Notes under the pieces: generated by a model | Told to the model about the DNA's origin: nothing | Database searches by the model: none | The model's input: the letters and a program-made list of their open reading frames with translations, nothing else | In this document: positions 53,341-62,740 of the stretch, piece by piece | Numbering within the stretch: the stretch's first letter is position 1 | Layout: each line of letters opens with the position of its first letter | Program-made: the position numbers and the translations under genes | Origin: Notolepis coatsorum | Lineage: Eukaryota; Chordata; Actinopteri; Aulopiformes; Paralepididae | Length of the DNA stretch: 64,000 bases | Assembly (NCBI GenBank): GCA_963971535.1 | Contig: OZ020598.1 | Span: 99,383,674-99,447,673, forward strand | Direction of reading: 5' to 3'

Positions 53341-53642
53341 CCACCCCTGCCTCCGCCTCCACCCCTGCCTCCCCCTCCACCCCTCCTTCAACCACCACCC
53401 CTGCCTCCGCCTCCACCACCACCCCTGCCTCCGCCTTCACCCCGCCTTCAACCACCACCCCTGCCTCCGCCTCCACCCCTGCCTCCGCCTCCACCCCTCC
53501 TTCAACTACCACCCCTGCATCCGCCTCCACCCCTGCCTCCACCACCACCCCTGCCTCCGCCTTCACCCCGCCTTCAACCACCACCCCTGCCTCCGCCTCC
53601 ACCCCTGCCTCCGCCTCCACCACCACCCCTGCCTCCACCTTG
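53341..53642. repeat. CCNCCT-rich array coding Thr/Pro/Ala/Ser in one frame
   Basis: About 300 bp of ACCCCTGCCTCCGCCTCC-like units. In one plus frame it reads TTPASASTPASPSTPPSTTT and onward without stops. The minus frame (Val/Glu/Ala-rich) is a shadow. It sits directly after the integrase frame. Confidence 0.9.
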
Positions 53643-53769
53643 ATCACTACCACAGATAAATGTATTTATTATAAATCAAATTGACAAAATGTCTAAAAAA
53701 TTAAGGTGGGAAGACATTGCGATGCAAAATACATGTGTAATTGCTCAAATATTACAGATTAGAAGTGCA

Positions 53770-54719
53770 TTAACACTATGGCGACCGCAGTCTTGCAGCG
53801 ATTTAGGCCTCAGAGGACAGAGGATTGTAAACAAACCGATGTACTTTCTAAGAGCTATATATATCATTTATAGTATTGCTATCTGTCCATTCTCATTGTC
53901 ACTTGAGTGCATAAACCGTGCCTTCATAATGACTTAAAGAAAATAAAAATCCATCGGTTGGTTGTCATTTTATAGCGTCGTGAATATAAGGTTTATCACG
54001 CTTTTCGTCTAGGCTTTTCTTCAGGAGGCTGCAAAAAAGGCTAAACGTTGGCGCCGTTATATCAAACGCCATTTCTGCTGTATATATACGAATGAAATAA
54101 AACAAACTGCGTAGCATCCGGACTATTACAGAGCATCTATGGATGAAATGGGGGCGGCGGGGAACGCCGATCAGTATTATTGATTAGCAATAGAGTGTGC
54201 GTTCAGGTAGCCAATGTCAGTAGTCTATCACGTTAGGTTATAAAACAATGTCCAATCCAGCTGTAATTTGGGGTAATATTATCCTACTGTCAGGCCATGT
54301 GATCGCCGGCAGCATTTCCTCACCAGTCATCGGATTCTGGTAGATCGATATGCACATTGGCTAATCATAAATCCCATTATTCCACGCTGAAAAATAAGTT
54401 CGGCAAGCTGATCAAAGATGGAGGGTCTTCGTTTGGAACCGAGGCTCATATTACGCCCACAGACTGTAAAAGATTTTTTCTTTAAAATCCCCTCAATGAT
54501 ACTGCAGTGGAGCGATGACGCCCCTAAGCGGATCTGGCCGGTACTGCATGTTTCGAAAATCAAATATGTGGAAAGATCCTGCAAGTGGATCGGGGACCTA
54601 ATAAGCGTTATAAATATGGAATAAAACATTAACAACTCGTCACGAGTATACTCGTGGCTCTGGACCACAACGCATGGAATCGAAACACGTATACTCGTGA
54701 ACGGACGCCATAGTGTTAA
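53770..54719. mobile_element. TTAACACTATGGCG-family MITE, complete copy
   Basis: TTAA 53770-53773 plus CACTATGGCGACCG on the left. CGGACGCCATAGTG plus TTAA 54716-54719 on the right. Subterminal palindromes ACGAGTATACTCGT and CACGTATACTCGTG mark the right end. 950 bp, non-coding. It lies between the integrase and peptidase exons. Confidence 0.92.
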
Positions 54720-55904
54720 AGGCATATAACCCAATGAATATGGCTCAGTTGCAGTCTACAAGGGCAAATTCTTTCAAGCTAAAAGCTCTTCCTCAAGCAC
54801 TATACTGTATTTGAGCAATTCAAAAATGTTTGTGCATTCAAGTGTCTTTCTTCACTTTTTTGATGTATAGTTTGCCTCTTGGGAGCCCTTGTTCTCTCAT
54901 TCTACACTAGTGGATACCACAATCAATGTGAATTTATACAAAGCCAATAGTTTTAGCATAATTACATTGGCAGCTCTGTTAGCTGAGAAATATATTTATT
55001 GTATTTACCTACATGTAATTTATGTGCAGTGAAGTAATACTAGTAATGTTATGCATTTCTGACAATAATGAAGCAAATTCTGTTCTGTAAATTGAGTCTT
55101 CAATATGCAATTCTTATGTATTATATTTTTCCCCAGGTGTGATGGATGCATGGGCAGGCAATAGTGCATATGTTATATTAGCCAAAGTTGGGCCCTACAG
55201 ACTGTACTATGGTGACATAGCTGGAACAGCCCCAAATAAGGAGTTGGAGAGTGAGGTACAGTAAATCTGTGTTTTTAATGTGAATGCATGCAGTAACTGA
55301 AAACAGATCATCTTCTAATATGTAATTTCATCTCAGGTTATCAATGCTTACATGGAGGTCTTGGTCAGGGACCACAACAAACGGTCTGGCAATAGGGCAT
55401 TTTCTGTCGACACCTATGCCATGCCCGACATCTGGAATGGGACAAGCAGAATGCACAAAAGAATGCTTAAAGTAGGTTCAGTTATATATATATTTCTTTC
55501 AATAAGAGATGTCTGACCATTTTTTAAATCAAACAAACGTCATTATTGTTATTCCCTGGTGGGAGATTTTACAGTATGTCTAGACTCGTGCTTGCTGGAG
55601 GATGAACCCTATCGATTTTGGTGACACCATGACCTTAACTCTAGTGCCACGCTCAGGTCAAACCTTACATTTTTGGCAGGGCTTCCGGACTTTTAGTCTC
55701 ATTTCATTTAATTTCTGTAAGCATCTTTGAGTTAGTCCTACAAAGTTATGTACAAATATGCTTTTTCTAACACTGCTTTTTAATTTAAGTTTGATCCACA
55801 GATGTACAAAGTCATTGTTGGCATTGTGAATAAAAACAACAGCCACTGGATGTTGATGGTGAGTTAAAAGGTCTCATGGTTAAACATGTTGTGTCATGGG
55901 GCCT

Positions 55905-56240
55905 CGGTGGTGTAGGAAGATAAACATGGGCCCTCCGTGGTATAGGGGGCTAAACATGGGCCCTCCGTGGTATAGGGGGCTAAACATGGGCCCTCCGTGG
56001 TATAGGGGGCTAAACATGGGGCCTCCGGTGGTATAGGGGGCTAAACATGGGGCCTCCGGTGGTATAGGGGCTAAACATGCGGCCTCCGGTGGTATAGGGG
56101 GCTAAACATGGGGCCTCCGGTGGTATAGGGGCTAAACATGCGGCCTCCGGTGGTATAGGGTGCTAAACATGCGGCCTCCGGTGGTATAGGGAGCTAAACA
56201 TGCGGCCTCCGGTGGTATAGGGGGCTAAAGCGCTGTTCCA
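55905..56240. repeat. 30-31-bp minisatellite in intron, about 11 copies
   Basis: GCTAAACATGGGGCCTCCGG plus TGGTATAGGGG. One extra stray copy (GGGTATAGGGG) sits at about 56680 beyond the LTR. Confidence 0.93.
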
Positions 56241-56251
56241 CGCATCTCTGC

Positions 56252-56660
56252 TGTGTAACGCTCTGGGTTCTCTGGCTGCTGTCTGCGAACCGCTCACCAT
56301 TCGGACACCTGTCACTTGTCTCCCCTGTCACTTATTGTCTGGGTTCCCTGATTGGCTGTCACTGTGGTGTGTGTGGTATGCTTGGTATGTGGACTTCTTC
56401 CTGTGTTCTAGTCGTCGGTTCTTCACTTTACCTCCAGCGTGGTACACTGCGGTACCTCTGGACTTGGACGTTCCTGTTTGCTGTTCGTCTCTATTATATT
56501 CTCTCTGTATGTTCTACTAGACGCTCGGCGTCAGTGTATATATATTCGCCATTGCTCTAGGTGTACTGTTCCTATATTAAAAGGGACCACTGTTGACGAG
56601 CAATCACTCTCTGCCTCTGTTTATTCCAACCACAGCCGGAGGTCTACATGGGTGGGGCAT
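56252..56660 (+). mobile_element. Solo Gypsy LTR in the peptidase intron
   Basis: It starts TGTAACGCTCTGGGTTCTCT and matches 61409-61800 throughout (GTCACTTGTCTCCCCTGTCA; TCTTCACTTTACCTCCAGCG; CGAGCAATCACTCTCTGC). The right border diverges near CGGAGGTCTACA. No internal region. Same strand as the gene. Confidence 0.85.
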
Positions 56661-57897
56661 TCATTTGTGAGCCTCACCCAGGGTATAGGGGTTTAGGTTG
56701 GACTCCGGTGATAGCGTGTTAACAGATTTTGCAAACATCTGGATAAAAAGGATGACAACTTATTAATGAATGTTACTTTTAATGACATGCAGGTGTTGTT
56801 TTCCCCCATTGAACAATAGGTTATGCTACCATCAGAGAGGAGCTGCATGCTGCTGGACCCACTTGGGGAAACAAGCAAGACAATCAAGCATTGTCAAGGG
56901 GCGACAAGGTAACCTTTTTGTCAATTTTTAAATTACAATGATGATATATATATATAGGAATATTTTTGTTGTCATTGATTAACGGTGAAGTATCTCCAGT
57001 TTCCTGTGTATGTTGTCATACACAATACACATTTTCCATAGACGGATTCCAAGTCCCCCCCACACACACACATATATGCTGTACAACCTCGCTGTACTTT
57101 ATTCTTTACTTTACATATATTGATTTATTTCTGTTGTACTTTATTTATGTCTTAATCAGAGCATTCATGAGGAGGGGTCTCAATGTCTCCAAATGGTCCT
57201 GTCCCACTCTCCCTCACCCTCTACAATAAGATGCCACATTTTGTGGAGTGTTCGCTTTAAAGGTTGGTACATACGTAGATTTTATATGAAAATACTTGCA
57301 GCTCAGGAAATCCCCAGGTTTATCAGAACATTTGTATGAGTCTTGTGCACTTTTAATGTCATTGTATTATGTTTTATTTTCCCTTGGGATTTAAAAAACC
57401 TTGTTTATGTAATTTTAATAAACCTCGTCATAGACACTTTATATTTATCCAATTACACAATTCCTTCAGTTCGCAGAGTGCATTCTGAAAGGGAAGAGCA
57501 TCACTTTTGGGACAAGGCCGGAAGACATAGAGGGGCTAAGGAAAAATATCGCAACAACGGTTCTTGAAAAGAGTGGTATGTTATGGATATTTGTGACGTG
57601 CTGAAGTATTATATGGATAGGATATTTGTGTTCAAGTCATTATAATATAAGTCCTATAACATTAACATAATACCGAGCTGTGATGGTTCTTTCATTTTGT
57701 CAGATGACCTCAGTGACCTCTGTCGCCTCTGTGGGGAAATGGAGGATGACCAGACTGGGGCTGGGACAGTTTCCTGGGTAAAGACAGTTTTATTGTCAGT
57801 ATAGGATTTCAAAAAAGAAATTAAAGAGCCTATGCTGGACACTTTAATTAGGTCATGATTAATGTCATACGGAAGTGGTCACATGACAGTGTAGCAG

Positions 57898-59214
57898 TCT
57901 CTTGAGGAATCCTGCAGAAACACTACAGCCAGGATCAGCAAAATCCCCCAAGAAGTGAAGATGGCGGCCCCCGATGCTTCCACCGAGCAGCTGTCCACCT
58001 CCACCGAGCAGCTGTCCATCTCCACCCCGCAGGCGTCCACCTCCACCCAGCAGGCATCCACCTCCACCATGCAGCCGTCCACCTCCACCCGGCAGGCGTC
58101 CACCTCCACCGTGCAGCCGTCCACCTCCGATGCTTCCGACGAGCAGCCATCCACCTCCACCGCGCAGCCGTCCACCTCTGATGCTTCCGACGAGCAGCCG
58201 TCCACCTCCACCGCGCAGCCGTCCACCGTGCAGCCGTCCACATCCGATGCTTCCACCTCCACCGTGCAGCCGTCCACCTCCGATGCTTCCGACGAGCAGC
58301 CGTCCACCTCCACCGCGCAGCCGTCCACCGTGCAGCCGTCCACCTCTGATGCTGCCGACGAGCAGCCGTCCACCTCCACCGCGCAGCCGTCCATCGTGCA
58401 GCCGTCCACCTCCGATGCTGCCGACAAGCAGCCGTCCACCTCCACCGCGCAGCCGTCCACCGTGCAGCCGTCCACCTCCGATGCTGCCGACGAGCAGCCG
58501 TCCACCTCCACCGCGCAGCCGTCCACCGTGCAGCCGTCCACCTCCGATGCTTCCACCTCCACCGTGCAGCCATCCACCTTTGATGCTTCCGACGAGCAGC
58601 CGTCCACCTCCACCGCGCAGCCGTCCACCGTGCAGCCGTCCACCTCCGATGCTGCCGACGAGCTGCCGTCCACCTCCACCGCGCAGCCGTCCACCGTGCA
58701 GCCGTCCACCTCCGATGCTGCCGACGAGCAGCCGTCCACCTCCACCGCGCAGCCGTCCACCGTGCAGCCGTCCACCTCCGATGCTTCCGACGAGCAGCCG
58801 TCCACCTCCACCGCGCAGCCGTCCACCGTGCAGCCGTCCACCTCCGATGCTTCCACCTCCACCGTGCAGCCGTCCACCTTTGATGCTTCCGACGAGCAGC
58901 CGTCCACCTCCACCGTGCAGCCGTCCACCTCCGATGCTGCCGACGAGCAGCCGTCCACCTCCACCGTGCAGCCGTCCACCTCCGATGCTGCCGACGAGCA
59001 GCCGTCCACCTCCACCGTGCAGCCATCCACCTCCGATGCTGCCGACGAGCAGCCGTCCACCTCCACCGCGCAGCCGTCCACCGTGCAGCCGTCCACCTCC
59101 GATGCTGCCGACGAGCAGCCGTCCACCTCCGATGCTGCCGACGAGCAGCCGTCCACCTCCACCGCGCAGCCGTACACCTCCGATGCTTCCGACGAGCAGG
59201 CTTTTAGTACCTAA
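57898..59214 (+). CDS. Ser/Thr/Pro-rich tandem-repeat ORF, uncertain
   Basis: It is open from a weak acceptor (GTAGCAG, 57897) in phase with the previous exon: SLEESCRNTTARIS, KIPQEVKMAAPDASTEQ, then about 1.2 kb of units such as STSTAQPSTVQPSTSDASDE (66 bp) and a 51-bp variant lacking one block, ending AFST at 59214. All units are multiples of 3 bp, so long frames also exist on the minus strand (432 and 363 codons) and in a second plus frame. This frame is favoured because it has the least odd composition, holds an ATG before the array, and follows the peptidase exons. It could equally be a non-coding minisatellite. A mucin-like or linker tail is possible; no function is claimed. Confidence 0.35.
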   Translation, partial: SLEESCRNTTARISKIPQEVKMAAPDASTEQLSTSTEQLSISTPQASTSTQQASTSTMQPSTSTRQASTSTVQPSTSDASDEQPSTSTAQPSTSDASDEQPSTSTAQPSTVQPSTSDASTSTVQPSTSDASDEQPSTSTAQPSTVQPSTSDAADEQPSTSTAQPSIVQPSTSDAADKQPSTSTAQPSTVQPSTSDAADEQPSTSTAQPSTVQPSTSDASTSTVQPSTFDASDEQPSTSTAQPSTVQPSTSDAADELPSTSTAQPSTVQPSTSDAADEQPSTSTAQPSTVQPSTSDASDEQPSTSTAQPSTVQPSTSDASTSTVQPSTFDASDEQPSTSTVQPSTSDAADEQPSTSTVQPSTSDAADEQPSTSTVQPSTSDAADEQPSTSTAQPSTVQPSTSDAADEQPSTSDAADEQPSTSTAQPYTSDASDEQAFST

Positions 59215-59380
59215 GTTTGAAGATTTTTTATTTTATGTATTTTCTTCAGAAATTGGCAATGAAATTGTAAAAAAAAAGAAAAAGAAAAAAATATGTGAAA
59301 ATTGTAAATTTTTAATATGGCTCCCTGAATATGATTTTAGTATTAATTGCCATTACACTTTAGACAATTAGGGGCCGGGG

Positions 59381-59814
59381 TGTAGGAGCCATTATGATGG
59401 TGGCATATTATTTTATTATTTGTAATATTATTGTTGGACACCTGGTGGTGGGTTTTAGATTTGACAACACTGGTTAGATATTTAGGGTCACAGGTGCAGT
59501 AATCAACTAGGACACAGGTAGTGAGGAGCACACCGTTCTTACCAGTAGCTCAGTATCAGAAGCTCAGCAGCTCAGCAACCAGAAGACAAGAAATACCAAA
59601 TAGATATAGAATACCATATAATTCCTACAGAACCCACTCTAGCAATAAATTGAATGTACAACTGCAACTTCAGCAATAAACACCCCTAAACCTGGAATCA
59701 CGACTGGACATCCATCATTGCTGTGTCTACTGCGTAAGATCACTCCCTATCATACCTGTGAAGTAACGGGCAAGAGAAAGCAGGACATTGGAAAGGAAAA
59801 ATTGCCGTTACAAA
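59381..59814 (+). mobile_element. LTR-like segment, unconfirmed
   Basis: A purine tract (TTAGGGGCCGGGG) precedes TGTAGGAGCCATTATG. Two AATAAA signals follow (59645, 59674). A possible end is GCCGTTACA. No partner LTR or duplication was found. Confidence 0.3.
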
Positions 59815-60434
59815 TATTTATTTACCTAATTTATGTGCAATCGTTTCATTTAGTTTGTTTTGGGGGCCTACCACCCCCCCTGAAAAAAATCCTAGGGGAA
59901 ACACTGTAGTCTAAAATAAATATCGTTACATATGAAGTATAAACAGACTACTGCAGATTTCAACACAACAGACAATTCTCCTGTGCAGTGGCCATGCCGT
60001 CTGTATTGCTGAAGAATGGCCCGTGTGCAGGTATCTGTGTAGTGATCAAAGTCAACTCCAATTGATTGGAACCTCAGTCAGTATGGTAGATTATATTTCT
60101 CGTGCCCTGCAAGGATAGCATCAGTCTAATTGGAACACAGCCCAGAAACATCAAACAACAGAGATGCAGGGGAGAGGAAGAGAGGAGACGATGTGACTGG
60201 AGAGAGGGGGTGAAAGAGAGATGGCGTGAAAGGAAGAAAGAGAGAGAAAGGGAGAGGGAGTAAAAGAGAAAGAGAGAGACAGATGTGCAGAGGGGTGGAA
60301 GGTGTCAGTATTTGTCACTTCACCCAAGATGAAGTCTCCTTACACATGCAGCCAGGGCCTATAGTGCTTAGTTACAGTGTGTGTGTGTGTGTGTGTGTAT
60401 CATTGAGAAGTTTGTGTGTGACTTGTGTGTGTAT
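59815..60434. other. hAT-like terminus and GA-rich sequence, no gene seen
   Basis: TAGGGGAAACACTG at 59892-59905 is an inverted hAT-type end. GAGA-rich sequence runs from 60165 to 60290. (GT)n runs 60378-60398. Confidence 0.55.
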
Positions 60435-60983
60435 TAGTGTTGTCACGATACTGGAATTTCGAACTTCGATACCTTGAAAAGTATCAATATTCGATACCAT
60501 TTTCGATACCACTGGGAAAAAGGTTAAATCTTAAAATGTAAAAAAAAAAAAAAAGATAAATATATATATATATATTTTTTATTATAAATGTTGCTTTTGT
60601 TGCTGGTTGATTCTCCTCAGCTTCTCTCTGGTACTATAAGAGAAGATAAATATAACACTTTTAAAACCCTTTGTTTATCTTTAGATCACACATTTAAAAA
60701 TAACTAAATGATATAATCTTAATAAGTAAACACTGTAATCTGTGTTGCATGTACCTGACTGTATTAGTCATATTCCAACTTAACTGAATGCACATGTGTG
60801 TGTGTGTGTGTGTGGACTACTGTACTATTACAGGTATTGAAATAAACAATGCAACTTCCTTATACAAATCTTTTATTTTATTTTTATGAATTAAATATCG
60901 ATATTGCAGGAAATTAGTATTGAAACTGTTTTAAATATTCAGAATCGATATGTATCGAAAAATCGATATTTTTGACAACACTA
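60435..60983. mobile_element. hAT-type MITE, 8-bp duplication GTGTGTAT
   Basis: GTGTGTAT at 60427-60434 and 60984-60991 flank TAGTGTTGTCACGATAC and TTTTTGACAACACTA. Subterminal TCGATA motifs repeat at both ends. 549 bp. It landed in a GT-rich tract. Confidence 0.92.
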
Positions 60984-61183
60984 GTGTGTATAATTGAGAA
61001 GTAGTGTGTGTGTGTGCCTATGAATGAGAAGCATGTATGTGTGTGCATGATTGAGAAGTATGTGTGTGGCTTGTGTGTCTATAATTGAGAAGTAGTGTGT
61101 GTGTGTGTGGTATGAGAGTATTACAACATTCATTCTGTAAGTCAACTTGAGGGCAGCTATGAAATCAATCAGCAACTTACACT

Positions 61184-61216
<33 letters not shown>

Positions 61217-61408
61217 TAAGTGAATACCCTACACCTAGACAGGCTATCAGGGAGAAATGCATTAGGCTTGCAGAGGTGACAAGTCATTCAACAACATACA
61301 GAGTCGCTCACAACGTGTGTGTGCGGCACATTACAACCTGGGAGCTTTCCATCCCAACCACGGAGCATCGAGTGGCCATAGAGGGACAATATATATATAT
61401 ATATTAGT
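60984..61408. other. GT-rich tandem sequence, no gene seen
   Basis: Repeats of TGAGAAGTAGTGTGTGTGTG at 60990-61110, (GT)n at 61182-61207, and (TA)n at 61391-61403. Confidence 0.7.
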
Positions 61409-61823
61409 GTAACGCTCTGGGTTCTCTGGCGGCTGCCTGAGAACCATACACCATTCTGACACCTGTCACTTGTCTCCCCTGTCACTAATTGTCTGGGTTC
61501 CCTGATTCGTTGTCACTGTGGTGCATGTGGTATGCTTGGAATGTGAACCTATGTAACCCCTGTCTTCCTGTGTTTTAGTCGTCGGTTCTTCACTTTACCT
61601 CCAGCGCGGTACACAGCGGTACCTCTGGACTCGGACGTTTCTGTTCCTGATCGTCTCTATTATTGTTCTTCTGTATGCTATCTACTAGACGCCCGGCGTC
61701 AGTGCATATTCGCTATTGCTCTAAGTGTACAGTTCCTACATTAAAAGGAACCACTGTTTGACGAGCAATCACTCTCTGCGTCTGTTATTCCTCCACAACT
61801 GGGACCTTACCTGCATACGTAAC
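61409..61823 (+). mobile_element. Gypsy 5' LTR
   Basis: It starts TGTAACGCTCTGGGTTCTCT and ends CATACGTAACA just before the gag start. Nearly the same sequence stands alone at 56252. No 3' LTR in the window. Confidence 0.8.
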
Positions 61824-61845
61824 AAGAACCGACCATCCAGGTTCC

Positions 61846-62283
61846 ATGGAGGCGATACTGGAGGCTCTCCGGGAGCAGAAACATGCCCTGGAGCTGGTGG
61901 CAGATCGTCAACAACAGGTCAGCGCCGAGCTGGGTCGCCTGGGGAAGCTGTCCATTACCTCCCAGGAGACGGCGAGTTCGGCGTTGGTCGCAGCCCAGCT
62001 GGCTTGCACGGAGGCTGCCGAGGCGAGTCTGCGCCGGAGGAAGTGGCTATCGGCGGCAAGAGAGGTCGGTCGTTCTTCGGGACCCAGGATGAGGTTCGGG
62101 AGCCACAGCTAACACCGGCGGGCCGCTACGGGGGAGCACCGGAGGGGTGTCGGGAATTCGTCACCCAGTGTTCACTCGTGTTTCAGCTACAGCCACGCTC
62201 ATTCCCCTCCGCTACTTCCCGGGTGGCTTATATCATCACCCTCCTCACTGGTCGAGCGCTCTCCTGGGCTACGGCTGAATGGG
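61846..62283 (+). pseudogene. Gypsy gag, frameshifted and truncated
   Basis: It starts at ATG 61846: MEAILEALREQKHALELVAD, RQQQVSAELGRLGKL (coiled-coil-like gag start). After a frameshift at about 62040-62100: PAGRYGGAPEGCREFVTQ, CSLVFQLQPRSFPSATSRV and ITLLTGRALSWATAEWE, the conserved fish Gypsy capsid segment. It is cut at about 62283 by an L1-type fragment. Gag would form the particle shell. Nucleocapsid, protease and the rest are absent. Confidence 0.85.
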
Positions 62284-62740
62284 AAAATTTGTCAGTGATC
62301 TGCCACCATTTTGTTTGTCGCAGAATGGTTTCCGTTACCTGGGTATTAACATAGCCCACTCCCTCTCTTCGTTAATTAGGGACAATATCACAACATTTGT
62401 CATGGATATTAAATCTGATCTGAAACGGTGGGACTATTTCCATATCTCTTTGGCAGGCAGAATTAACTCTGTTAAAATGAATATTCTGCCAAGATTTGTA
62501 TTTCTTTTTCAATCCCTCCCGGTGTTCTTACCTAAATAATTTTTTCAAATGTTAGACAAATCTATTTCTAAATGTATCTGGGCGGGCAAGAGTCCAAGGG
62601 CACGCAGAGCGCTTCTCCAGAAAAGCAAAAGTGAAGGTGGTCTTGCACTGCCCAACCTTCTACACTACTACTGGGCTGCAAACCTTCAGAGAATTCAAAA
62701 ATTTGTAAAATCTGGAACCAATTTAGGAAACACTTTAGGC
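62284..62740 (+). mobile_element. L1-type LINE, RT C-terminal fragment
   Basis: One frame, NGFRYLGINIAHSLSSLI, DLKRWDYFHISLAGRINSV, KMNILPRFVFLFQSLPV, is broken by a TAA at 62537-62539. It continues MLDKSISKCIWAGKSPRA and GGLALPNLLHYYWAANL. The KxxRW, L-GRIN-KMNILPR and GGLALPN-YYWAA signatures are L1/Tx1-clade. No catalytic domain remains. Confidence 0.88.

Larger units (their letters stand above)
55137..57777 (+). pseudogene. Ulp1/SENP-like (C48) cysteine peptidase, 7 exons, nonsense-disrupted
   Basis: Exons 55137-55255, 55337-55471, 55790-55858, 56820-56908, 57160-57262, 57470-57575 and 57704-57777 have AG/GT borders, and their phases join without gaps. Segments: VMDAWAGNSAYVILAKVGPY; VINAYMEVLVRDHN and YAMPDIWNGTSRM; MYKVIVGIVNKNNSHWMLM (catalytic His, 55844-55846); SCMLLDPLGE (catalytic Asp, 56856-56858); KWSCPTLPHPLQ, stop, DATFCGVFALK (Cys codon 57242-57244); FAECILKGKSITFGTRPED; DLCRLCGEMEDD. 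C48 peptidases cut SUMO or related modifiers. The His, Asp, oxyanion Gln (six before Cys) and Cys are all encoded, but TAA at 57227-57229 falls between Gln and Cys. The last exon has a CxxC pair like the start of a PHD finger, not completed. A minisatellite and an LTR lie in the fourth-exon intron. It is probably one locus with the integrase exons upstream. An adenain-type Polinton protease is less likely because of the introns. Confidence 0.85.

Noticed and set aside
57343..57567. 74-codon ORF MCTFNVIVLCF... across a peptidase intron and exon
   Set aside because: It reads through the intron acceptor in the wrong phase. The exon 57470-57575 is better explained by FAECILKGKSITFG in phase with its neighbours.
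55137..57777. Polinton/Maverick adenovirus-type protease
   Set aside because: The fold family is related, but the coding region has seven introns, no polB, ATPase or capsid genes lie nearby, and the motif spacing fits C48 Ulp1-like enzymes better.
57879..59177. 432- and 363-codon minus-strand ORFs and the 465-codon second plus frame
   Set aside because: All follow from repeat units that are multiples of 3 bp. Cys/Val/Asp, Trp/Arg or Pro/Ser/Arg periodic peptides have no family likeness and no splice or start support.
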